A DNA stretch of 8,566 bases. Source: Candidatus Gastranaerophilales bacterium (GTDB lineage: Bacteria > Cyanobacteriota > Vampirovibrionia > Gastranaerophilales > Gastranaerophilaceae). Location of the stretch: the NCBI GenBank assembly GCA_900772035.1, contig CAAGQE010000190.1, forward strand, positions 1-8,566, written 5' to 3'. A program made the translations under genes and the position numbers. Positions within the stretch are counted from its first letter, which is position 1. Every line of letters begins with the position of its first letter. Under the pieces are notes generated by a model. The model worked only from the letters and a program-made list of their open reading frames with translations. It was not told the DNA's origin and made no database searches. Positions 1-6,241 of this stretch are shown here, one piece after another.

Positions 1-97
1 CACAGGCGGTATGTACGTAGCAGACGGACAATTTGATGCAAACGCAAGAGACAAACGTGTCGGTGTTGCAGTTATGATGAAATATTTGATGTCATAA
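1..97 (+). CDS. 3' end of an unidentified protein gene (partial)
   Basis: An open frame enters from the left edge (first whole codon at position 2) and ends at TAA 95-97, giving about 31 residues. The visible tail contains GGMYVADGQFDANARDKR and ends in a hydrophobic stretch, VAVMMKYLMS. No stop interrupts it and a strong hairpin follows 23 bp after the stop, as expected for a real gene end. I do not recognise the family; the short tail has no diagnostic motif. It is convergent with the secreted-protein gene that follows. Confidence 0.6.
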   Translation, partial: TGGMYVADGQFDANARDKRVGVAVMMKYLMS

Positions 98-120
98 TCA
101 AGATAAGATTTAACCAATTC

Positions 121-154
121 AAAGAAGGGGAGAGCGAAAGTTTTCCCCTTCTTT
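121..154. terminator. Bidirectional hairpin terminator with GAAA tetraloop
   Basis: Bases 121-135 pair with 140-154 without interruption: 13 Watson-Crick pairs and two G-T wobbles, closed by C-G around a GAAA loop at 136-139. It lies between convergent genes. On either strand the 3' arm ends CCCCTTCTTT, but no long T run follows, so it is not a textbook intrinsic terminator. The base of the stem overlaps the stop codon of the minus-strand gene (153-155). Confidence 0.75.
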
Positions 155-932
155 ATCGTAATTCGACGAGAATGTTGGTAAATTCTATATCGTCATAATC
201 TATGTATGCGGTTTGCATAAGGTTTTTGCCCGCTTTGATGGTTATGGTGTTATTTTGACCTGATTTTATGACACTTTTGGGAATTTCGATTTCCTGATTG
301 TCACCGTTTATATGAAGTTCGCAGATTTTGCTTCCGTTGCAGAATACTTCTGCGGGTGAGGCGAATGTTGTCTGAACACGCGATTGCCCTGCTTGTCTTG
401 CTGCCATTGTGTCAATTCCGATGATTGAGCCTATTATGAGGAAAGCCTTGTTTCCTTTTCCGAGTTGAGGAACTTTAAAATCTTTTGAGTAAAATGCGCC
501 GATTGAACTTGTCGAAAAGTCGTCGGCATTTGCGGAGTTTACGCTGTAATTGTTGTCTCCGAGGTGAATCATTCCCGTATCAATCACAATGTCGTGCGGA
601 GATGATTTTTCGATACCGATAATCAACGGGGTTCTTCCCGTGTGGTCGATTGTCATTGAAAACGGCTTGTATCCGTCTTTTTGTACCGATAAAATCGTCG
701 GCGCATTGACTTTTGCATTGAGGTTGAATTTACCCTCCTCGTCCGTAATGGTGACGAACTTCAATGCGGGCGCGGTGACTTTTGCATTCGGAATACCTTT
801 TCCGCTTCTTGAATCAATAATTTGATTATAGTTTTTAAATTCTTCGCTTTTTCTGATACCGCCTTTAACTGCGGCATTCGCGCTGAATGTCAGCATAAAA
901 AATAATAAACATACCGAAAAAAATCTGTACAT
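153..932 (-). CDS. Secreted protein with carboxypeptidase regulatory-like and jelly-roll-like domains
   Basis: This 259-residue protein starts with a clear Sec signal peptide (basic R3, hydrophobic core to about residue 16, likely cleavage after SANA at 20). Residues 37-95 look like a carboxypeptidase regulatory-like (transthyretin/Ig-type) domain, with the usual P-x-A-x-V strand, the TDEEGKF turn (63-69) and KDGYKPF (85-91). Residues 120-259 are beta-rich and end in YDDIEF (246-251) plus a short strand, like carbohydrate-binding jelly rolls of the galactose-binding type. That second assignment is inference. C198 and C204 could form a disulphide. No enzyme active site is visible, so it is probably an envelope or secreted binding or structural protein. 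The start at 932 has a strong SD (AGGGGGAG, 937-944) and its own promoter upstream, so it is transcribed separately from radA. Confidence 0.8.
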   Translation of the reverse strand: MYRFFSVCLLFFMLTFSANAAVKGGIRKSEEFKNYNQIIDSRSGKGIPNAKVTAPALKFVTITDEEGKFNLNAKVNAPTILSVQKDGYKPFSMTIDHTGRTPLIIGIEKSSPHDIVIDTGMIHLGDNNYSVNSANADDFSTSSIGAFYSKDFKVPQLGKGNKAFLIIGSIIGIDTMAARQAGQSRVQTTFASPAEVFCNGSKICELHINGDNQEIEIPKSVIKSGQNNTITIKAGKNLMQTAYIDYDDIEFTNILVELR

Positions 933-950
933 ATTCTCCCCCTCTTATCG

Positions 951-979
951 AATATAAGTCAGGACGGGGTTGTTGTTAA
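951..979 (-). promoter_or_regulatory. Sigma70-type promoter for the secreted-protein gene
   Basis: On the minus strand, TTAACA (974-979, 5/6 to the -35 consensus) and TATATT (951-956, 5/6 to the -10) are separated by 17 bp. The predicted start of transcription falls near 944, only about 12 bases before the ATG at 932, so the leader would hold little more than the Shine-Dalgarno sequence. The rest of the 933-1035 gap shows no convincing terminator for radA. Confidence 0.6.
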
Positions 980-1035
980 TTCCCTTTGAGAAATATGCTT
1001 TCAGCTATTTTGAAATTTTTATAATTTGAGTTAAA

Positions 1036-2409
1036 TTACTGGAGTTTTTTATAAACACAAGAAGTGACCGCATCTGCCAGTTTTTCGACCTCGGTTATCT
1101 TTATCTCAAATTCTTTGTTGGTTTTAAGGTTTCCTTTGGGGATGATAATGTTTTTGAAGCCTAATTTTTGGGCTTCGGAAATCCTTTTTTCAATATTGTT
1201 TACTTTTCTGATTTCGCCCGATAAGCCGATTTCACCGACGATTGCCGTGCTGGGGTCGACGATAACGTCTCTTGCGCAAGTGATTATGGCAAGAGCAATA
1301 CCCAAATCCGCCGCAGGCTCGTCAATTTCTATACCGCCCGTGATGTTTACATATACGTCTGAGGTGTTGAATTTTAATCCTATTCTTTTTTCAATGACGG
1401 CAAGAATTTGCAGCAATCTGTTGTAGTCAATACCGTTCGTTACTCGTCTCGGGGCAGGATATGCTGTTGTGCCGACGAGGGCTTGGATTTCCGCCGTAAT
1501 TGCTCTGTTTCCCTCGCTCGCAATGATAATCGTACTTCCGGGGGTTATCGTGTTGCTTCTTTCGTTCAGGAATATTTCTCCGGGATTTGTAACTTCGCTC
1601 AAGCCGTTTTCGACCATATTAAAAATGCCGATTTCGTTCGTGCAGCCGAAACGGTTTTTTATTCCGCGCAAAATGCGATAAGTTTTATATTTATCTCCTT
1701 CAAAATGAAGAACTACATCGACCATGTGTTCCAAAACCTTTGGACCTGCGATGTTTCCGTCTTTTGTAACGTGACCGATTATAATCGTTGTAATGTTTTT
1801 GTTTTTTGCAATTTCCGTGAAAACGTTTGTGCATTCTCGGATTTGAGAAACACTTCCCGCGCCTGTTGAAATCTCTCTGACAAAAACCGCCTGAATACTG
1901 TCTATAATGAGAAAATCGGGTTGAATTTTTTCGATTTGAGACTTGATATTTTCAACATCCGTTTGAGAATATACGTATATCAAATTTGAGTTTACGTTTA
2001 ATCTTTCGGCTCTGAGTTTTATTTGTCCCGAAGATTCTTCCGCGCAGATGTACAAGACTTTTTTGCCCGCATCAGCAATGGCTTTTGCGGTTTGCAAAAC
2101 GAGGGTGGACTTTCCTATTCCCGGGTCGCCCGCGAGCAAAATCGTAGAGCCTGTTACCGCGCCGCCGCCCAATACTCTGTCAAATTCTTCAAACCCTGTT
2201 GAAAGCCTTACCGTCTCGTCGATTTCAATTTCATTTATAAGAGAAACGGTTCCTTCGTCAACCAATTTCACGGCTTCTTTTTTGTTGGAAATTTCTTCTT
2301 TTTCTTCAATAAACGTTCCCCACGCCGAACATTCAGGGCATTTACCCATATATTTCGGGGTTTCGTATCCGCAATTTTGACAAATCCATTTCGTTTTGAC
2401 TTTAGCCAT
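1036..2409 (-). CDS. radA: DNA repair/recombination protein RadA
   Basis: This 457-residue protein matches RadA (Sms), a hexameric DnaB-like helicase that promotes branch migration in recombinational repair. Domains in order: an N-terminal C4 zinc finger (C10, C13, C24, C27); a RecA-like ATPase with Walker A GDPGIGKST (94-102) and Walker B LIIDS (167-171); the family signature KNRFG (251-255); and a C-terminal Lon-protease-like domain from about residue 270 (IDEPAADLGIA, GEIGLSGEIRKV), which in this family has a structural and DNA-binding role. The length is normal and all motifs are intact. The ATG at 2409 has an AGGAGA SD (2415-2420). It starts 25 bp after the stop of the upstream Asn-rich protein gene and probably shares its transcript. 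Confidence 0.97.
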   Translation of the reverse strand: MAKVKTKWICQNCGYETPKYMGKCPECSAWGTFIEEKEEISNKKEAVKLVDEGTVSLINEIEIDETVRLSTGFEEFDRVLGGGAVTGSTILLAGDPGIGKSTLVLQTAKAIADAGKKVLYICAEESSGQIKLRAERLNVNSNLIYVYSQTDVENIKSQIEKIQPDFLIIDSIQAVFVREISTGAGSVSQIRECTNVFTEIAKNKNITTIIIGHVTKDGNIAGPKVLEHMVDVVLHFEGDKYKTYRILRGIKNRFGCTNEIGIFNMVENGLSEVTNPGEIFLNERSNTITPGSTIIIASEGNRAITAEIQALVGTTAYPAPRRVTNGIDYNRLLQILAVIEKRIGLKFNTSDVYVNITGGIEIDEPAADLGIALAIITCARDVIVDPSTAIVGEIGLSGEIRKVNNIEKRISEAQKLGFKNIIIPKGNLKTNKEFEIKITEVEKLADAVTSCVYKKLQ

Positions 2410-2434
2410 GATTTTCTCCTATAAGGCGATTATA

Positions 2435-3442
2435 TCACAGTTTTTCCTTACGATTTTCAACAAGCGAATAGTTTTTGTCAAAGTCGATGATTATTCTCAC
2501 GGTGGTTTGCGCCATTAAAATCAAAAACGGGTTAACGTGACGGCTTGTGTTTACGGACACTTGAGTTTCTGCGGTTTGCGGTTTTACTGTTTTTTCAAGT
2601 CTTTCTTTCTTTTCAAAATTGACGTTTGTTTGAACGTTGTATTCTTTTGACTCGGCGTTTAAAGCCTGTAAAACTTGGTCTTTCGGGAATTTTCCGCTTG
2701 CCGTAATGTTGAAATTTACGGTCGACTTATCGGATTTGAAAATTAATACTTGTACATTGCCGAAGTTTACGGTTGAAATAAGGATGGTTACTGTGTCTTC
2801 TCCGCCTTCACCGTTTTCTTCTCCCGCACCCGATTGACCGATTTCAAGTGAAAAATTTTGCTCTCCGAGCGGAAGCCACGGAAGATAAAGCAGCATCATA
2901 TTTTTCAGAACTTGAACCTGAGAGGTATCGGCATTTGGGGTGCAAGCGTTTAGAAGCGCAATCATTTCGCTCATTTGCGACGAGCGTGCAACTACTCCCG
3001 ACTGGTTAAAGTTTGATGTCATATTGAACAGTTTCGCCAAAGATTCTTTGCCGTTTTGCTGCATAAAGAGTTTCAGTTGCCCCAAATCCATTTGCGAACC
3101 CATTAACAATTTTGCAATGTCGGCTTTCGTCATCTGCGCCGCTGCCTGAGAGTCAGCCATTGACGTCAAAAAAGTTTGTATGTCCTTTTGCATATTGAGC
3201 ATATCTTTGAGCATAAGGCTCATTTCTTTGCCCTGCATTTGCGCTGATTGCGCACTCAAAAAGTTCGCCAAAGACCTTGCGGATTGGGTAATCATCTCAT
3301 AACCGTTTTGAGCGGCTTTGGGTAAAATTGTTGTGGGCACGTCATTTTTTGCAGCCGCCAATTTGTCCGCCTGCATATTGTTGTTTATGAACCGAGCATT
3401 ATTATTGTTGTTGTTCGGGTTGAAGTGTACACCGCCGGTCAT
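2435..3442 (-). CDS. Asn-rich helical protein with beta-rich C-terminus, function unknown
   Basis: I do not recognise this 335-residue protein with certainty. It begins with a low-complexity Asn segment (residues 8-22, including six Asn in a row), then a long Met/Gln/Ala-rich helical region (about 30-180). Next come a PWLPL segment (188-192), an acidic Gly/Glu linker (204-216), two or three amphipathic strands (217-245) and a helix (KDQVLQALNA). The order proline-rich strand, charged insert, strands, then helix resembles the C-terminal hook-length-control domain of FliK, but this is a fold-style impression. There is no signal peptide. A hydrophobic stretch near 303-320 is too short and mixed to call a membrane segment. 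The gene lies directly upstream of radA, 25 bp apart, so the two are likely cotranscribed. The ATG at 3442 lacks a usable SD. Confidence 0.75.
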   Translation of the reverse strand: MTGGVHFNPNNNNNNARFINNNMQADKLAAAKNDVPTTILPKAAQNGYEMITQSARSLANFLSAQSAQMQGKEMSLMLKDMLNMQKDIQTFLTSMADSQAAAQMTKADIAKLLMGSQMDLGQLKLFMQQNGKESLAKLFNMTSNFNQSGVVARSSQMSEMIALLNACTPNADTSQVQVLKNMMLLYLPWLPLGEQNFSLEIGQSGAGEENGEGGEDTVTILISTVNFGNVQVLIFKSDKSTVNFNITASGKFPKDQVLQALNAESKEYNVQTNVNFEKKERLEKTVKPQTAETQVSVNTSRHVNPFLILMAQTTVRIIIDFDKNYSLVENRKEKL

Positions 3443-3448
3443 TCTTCT

Positions 3449-3476
3449 ATTATAATAATCAGGTGTTTTTTTTCAA
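3449..3476 (-). promoter_or_regulatory. Promoter immediately upstream of the Asn-rich protein/radA operon
   Basis: Minus-strand TTGAAA (3471-3476, 5/6) and a perfect TATAAT (3449-3454) are 16 bp apart. Transcription would start about 7 bases beyond the -10, at 3441-3443, which is the ATG itself (3442). The only purine-rich sequence before the ATG (AGAAG) sits one base away, too close for a Shine-Dalgarno. The arrangement points to a leaderless mRNA, or to a real start codon further inside the gene. Confidence 0.6.
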
Positions 3477-3611
3477 TTTTTTTGGTGAAAATCGTTTGAA
3501 ATGACGAGAAAGTCAAGTTTTTAACATTTCTTAATATAGACTAAATAAATGATGCGGATATGCCGATATATAGGGTAGAATCAGGCGATTAAGTCAAGAA
3601 GGAAGAAGATT

Positions 3612-3959
3612 ATGTCTTTTGAAGTCGGACCAATCAGACCGCAACCATCAATCCAAAGTGCTCAACGTATGCAAAACGACGGTGGCGGCGGCAATTTGGG
3701 CTATATGCAACAGGAGCGAAAGAAAAAAGAAGAGGAAGACCAAAACGACGAACTCTTGTTGGATGACGATTCCTCAGACTCAATCCAATTGACTTTAGAG
3801 GGTGATTTTACGGCTTCTTACAGAAATAAGAAGAAAGAAGAAGAGCCTAAAAAAGAAAGTTTTTCGCCGAAGAAATTTTTTGACAATATTGTGGACAAAC
3901 TGGCTGACAAGGTTGCCAAACAGTCGAAAAATCCTTTTTCAAATCCGTCTCAGGGTTAA
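3612..3959 (+). CDS. Small charged, probably disordered protein, function unknown
   Basis: This 115-residue protein belongs to no family I recognise. It has a Pro/Gln-rich start, a four-Gly run (24-27), alternating Lys- and Glu/Asp-rich blocks (35-56 and 73-82) and one short hydrophobic patch (IQLTL, 58-62). An amphipathic helix near the end (about 86-104, FFDNIVDKLADKVAKQ) could bind a partner or a membrane surface. There is no signal peptide or cysteine. The ATG at 3612 has an AAGGA SD at 3599-3603, 8 bases upstream, supporting a real gene. It is divergent from the Asn-rich protein gene across 169 bp, in which I found no convincing plus-strand promoter. Its stop overlaps that of marC. Confidence 0.75.
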   Translation: MSFEVGPIRPQPSIQSAQRMQNDGGGGNLGYMQQERKKKEEEDQNDELLLDDDSSDSIQLTLEGDFTASYRNKKKEEEPKKESFSPKKFFDNIVDKLADKVAKQSKNPFSNPSQG

Positions 3960-4603
3960 TTGATGTTTATATGAAAGGCTTCGATTATGCCGTCAATAAA
4001 GAATTGGCAGGCAAGAGCCGTCAATAACACCCCGAAAATACGGGTTAATACGTTTATGCCCGAACGACCCAAAAATTTTGCGATGTAAGTTGCGTATTTA
4101 AAGGCTATGCAGCACAATATCATGTTCAAAAGCAGCGCAATTATAACAATGAGTTGGTTTAGCGGCTGAGATTGATATTCTTTCATCATCAAAATCAGAA
4201 GAGTCATTGATGCGGGACCTGAAAGCAGCGGTATTGCGAGCGGAAAAACGGAAATATCCTGTCTTAAATCTGTTTCTTTTTTTGCTGCTCCGCTTTCAGA
4301 TTTCATCTGCGGTTCGGGGTTAGCCATAACCATATCTATTGATAAGAATAAGAGCAAAATCCCCCCTGCAAATTTGAATGCGGGAAGAGACAGACCGAAC
4401 CATTCCAAAATGAAATTTCCCAAAAGGGCGAATGCCGTAAGGATAAAAAATGCGACAATCGGTCCTTTTATCGCCATTTTTCTTTGGAATTTCGGAGAAT
4501 AATTTGCGGTTAACGATATGAAAATCGGCAAATTACCCAAAATATCAATCGTGAAAAACAGCGCAGAAAATATTGCAAATAATGTTTTCAAAAGTTCTAT
4601 CAT
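3956..4603 (-). CDS. MarC family inner-membrane protein
   Basis: The 215 residues fit the MarC family of six-helix integral membrane proteins, whose substrate is not established; the old link to multiple antibiotic resistance was not upheld. Predicted membrane segments lie near 5-25, 46-66, 73-94, 119-137, 150-172 and 184-206. Family hallmarks are visible: D20-x-x-GNLPIF in the first helix region, FAGGILLLFLSIDM in the third, FPLAIPLLSGPASMTLL in the fourth, and GINVLTRIFGVLLTALACQF near the end. The loop between helices 3 and 4 is charged (Lys/Glu/Arg, about 100-118). The gene starts 24 bp after the leuA stop, so it is probably the second gene of that operon. No clear SD precedes ATG 4603, so translation may depend on coupling to leuA. 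Its stop shares bases with the convergent small gene. Confidence 0.92.
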   Translation of the reverse strand: MIELLKTLFAIFSALFFTIDILGNLPIFISLTANYSPKFQRKMAIKGPIVAFFILTAFALLGNFILEWFGLSLPAFKFAGGILLLFLSIDMVMANPEPQMKSESGAAKKETDLRQDISVFPLAIPLLSGPASMTLLILMMKEYQSQPLNQLIVIIALLLNMILCCIAFKYATYIAKFLGRSGINVLTRIFGVLLTALACQFFIDGIIEAFHININ

Positions 4604-4627
4604 ATTTTGTTTTTCTGTTTATTTAAA

Positions 4628-6148
4628 CTATTTCATTTTTGCTAAGATGTTGAGACCGTTGAAAATGGCTTTAACGTTTGCGTTTGCCGTGCTTTCGTCC
4701 TGACCTCTTGCAATGATAATTTTTCCGTTCGGGGCTTCAAATTTGATGACGGTCATTGCGGTTGCACCTGAGCCGAGAAGTTCTTCGTCCATTGCTTTTT
4801 GTTCGTAGTGAACGAGTTTTTGTTCAAAGCCTGTTTGTTTGAGAGCGTTCAAGCAAGCATCCAAAGGTCCGTTACCTTTTCCTTCAACATTGAATTTGTC
4901 GTCATTGTGCGTAAATTCAAGTTTGTAATCGTTTTCGTTGACCTTGATGAGGTTTAACAAGTGGAAAGGACCTTTTACGTCGAAAACTTCTTTTAAATAT
5001 ATATCTATTAAATTGCGAGTCGGCAATTCCCCAACTTTCTCTGCCGCTTCTTTAATTGTCGGAGAGATTCTTTCAGCTTCTTGTATTGTAATCGGGTAGC
5101 CTGCGCGGCTGATGATTTCGTAAAGGGCTGTTTTACCTGATTGGCTTGTAATTCCGAGTTTTTCGTCATCTTTTCTTCCGATAAGTGACGGATGAATAGG
5201 TCTGTAAGCGCCTTTTTCCATATCTTTTGTTTTTACGGCACCGTCTTGGTGAATACCGCTTCTGTGAGCGAGTGCTTCAGGTCCGATTAACGGGGCTTTT
5301 TCATAAATTTTAACTTTTGACATTTCTTCGATAATCAAAGCGGTTTCATAGATTTTTGATAAATCAACGGGAACGTCAACACCTGAATTGTGAAGTGCTA
5401 CGGCAACTTCGTAGAAGTTAGTGTTGCCTGCTCTTTCGCCCAATCCGTTCAATGCGGTTTCTAATTGAACCGCGCCTTTGAAATAACTTTCAACTGTTGC
5501 GGCAGTAGCCATTCCAAGGTCATTGTGACAATGAACAGAGATGTTGATGTCTTTCGGAAGAGCGTTGTAGACTTTTTCGACCAAGTCGGTAAAGGTTTTC
5601 ACTCTTGTTCTTTCGACTGTGTTAGGCAGGTTAATTGTTGTTGCACCTGCTTTTACGACTTTTTTGAAGGTGTCGATAACGAAATCAATATTTTCCGAGC
5701 AGTCGCCGAAGTGTTCTGCGGAAAATTCGATATCTGCATTTTTGCCCATTTTTGATTTTGCAAATTTTACTGCTTCTATTGCAGTTTTTGCGACTTCTTC
5801 GGGGCGTTTGTTCAAAACGTATTTCATATTGAAAGGACTCATCGCGATAAATGTGTGGAGTCTGGGTTTTGAGGCAGAGCTGATTGCTTCAATTGCCCTG
5901 ATGATGTCGTGTTCGACCGCTCTTGCAAGTCCGCTGATAGTGACATTTGCGGGGGCAATTTCGGCAAGTCTTTTGCAGGTTTCAAAATCCATTTCCGATG
6001 AAGCGGGAAAACCTGCTTCGACTGCGGGGAGTTTCAAATCCATCAAAAGTTTAAAAACTTCCTCTTTTTCATCAATATTCCACGGACGTTTAAGGGATTG
6101 GTTTCCGTCTCTGAGCGTAATATCATAGAAAAATGGTTGTTTTGCCAT
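4628..6148 (-). CDS. leuA: 2-isopropylmalate synthase-like enzyme (LeuA family)
   Basis: A 506-residue member of the DRE-TIM metallolyase family. LeuA condenses acetyl-CoA with 2-oxoisovalerate, the first committed step of leucine synthesis. Visible motifs, numbered from the ATG at 6148: LRDGNQ (12-17), metal-binding HCHND (206-210), GERAGN (237-242), HRSGIHQDG (295-303), and a C-terminal LeuA-type dimerisation/regulatory domain with GKGNGPLDA, where leucine feedback normally acts. Departures from the usual LeuA are N16 where most have Glu (RDGEQ) and R296 where Glu or Ser is common (HESGIHQDG). Citramalate synthase (CimA) or another 2-oxoacid specificity therefore remains possible. The frame opens with a TTG at 6160, but GGAGG lies five bases before ATG 6148, so the ATG is the start. 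No leuB or leuCD gene is adjacent. marC follows in the same operon. Confidence 0.9.
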   Translation of the reverse strand: MAKQPFFYDITLRDGNQSLKRPWNIDEKEEVFKLLMDLKLPAVEAGFPASSEMDFETCKRLAEIAPANVTISGLARAVEHDIIRAIEAISSASKPRLHTFIAMSPFNMKYVLNKRPEEVAKTAIEAVKFAKSKMGKNADIEFSAEHFGDCSENIDFVIDTFKKVVKAGATTINLPNTVERTRVKTFTDLVEKVYNALPKDINISVHCHNDLGMATAATVESYFKGAVQLETALNGLGERAGNTNFYEVAVALHNSGVDVPVDLSKIYETALIIEEMSKVKIYEKAPLIGPEALAHRSGIHQDGAVKTKDMEKGAYRPIHPSLIGRKDDEKLGITSQSGKTALYEIISRAGYPITIQEAERISPTIKEAAEKVGELPTRNLIDIYLKEVFDVKGPFHLLNLIKVNENDYKLEFTHNDDKFNVEGKGNGPLDACLNALKQTGFEQKLVHYEQKAMDEELLGSGATAMTVIKFEAPNGKIIIARGQDESTANANVKAIFNGLNILAKMK

Positions 6149-6153
6149 ATCAG

Positions 6154-6158
6154 CCTCC
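6154..6158 (-). promoter_or_regulatory. Shine-Dalgarno that fixes the leuA start
   Basis: GGAGG on the minus strand sits exactly five bases (CTGAT) before ATG 6148. The alternative TTG at 6158-6160 overlaps this SD and has no ribosome-binding site of its own. The protein therefore begins MAKQPFF, without the four extra residues that the longest frame would add. Confidence 0.85.
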
Positions 6159-6161
6159 AAT

Positions 6162-6190
6162 TTGAGTAAAATGCGATTTTATTATACAAT
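6162..6190 (+). promoter_or_regulatory. Promoter of the radical SAM gene
   Basis: TTGAGT (6162-6167, 4/6) and TACAAT (6185-6190, 5/6) are 17 bp apart, giving a start near 6197 and a leader of about 45 bases up to ATG 6242. It shares bases 6185-6186 with the leuA -10 on the other strand, so both polymerases could not occupy the site at once. Confidence 0.5.
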
Positions 6191-6208
6191 ATAAATATTG
6201 AAAATCAA
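6181..6208 (-). promoter_or_regulatory. Promoter of the leuA-marC operon
   Basis: Minus-strand TTGATT (6203-6208, 4/6) and a perfect TATAAT (6181-6186), 16 bp apart, predict a transcript start near 6174 and a leader of about 26 bases. That leader is too short for a T-box or a leader-peptide attenuator, so regulation, if any, is at initiation or by enzyme feedback. The -10 overlaps the -10 of the divergent radical SAM promoter. Confidence 0.6.
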
Positions 6209-6241
6209 AACGACACGTCACGAACGATTTACGGAGTTGAA

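Noticed and set aside
1408..1869. Long plus-strand open frame opposite radA
   Set aside because: It lies wholly antisense to a clear radA gene, has no SD or recognisable motif, and its composition is explained by the radA codons.
3443..3611. Plus-strand promoter for the small charged protein gene
   Set aside because: TATAGA (3535-3540) and TAGAAT (3576-3581) are -10-like, but neither has an acceptable -35 at 16-18 bp or an extended TG, so I do not call one.
3989..4027. Direct repeat GCCGTCAATAA at 3989-3999 and 4017-4027
   Set aside because: Both copies lie within the marC coding region in different reading frames (28 bases apart) and encode ordinary family residues; most likely coincidence.
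5619..6128. Long plus-strand open frame opposite leuA (169 residues)
   Set aside because: It is a shadow of the well-conserved leuA coding strand, with no family features of its own.
6149..6160. TTG start for leuA at 6160
   Set aside because: It overlaps the GGAGG Shine-Dalgarno of ATG 6148 and has no ribosome-binding site, so the shorter protein is preferred.
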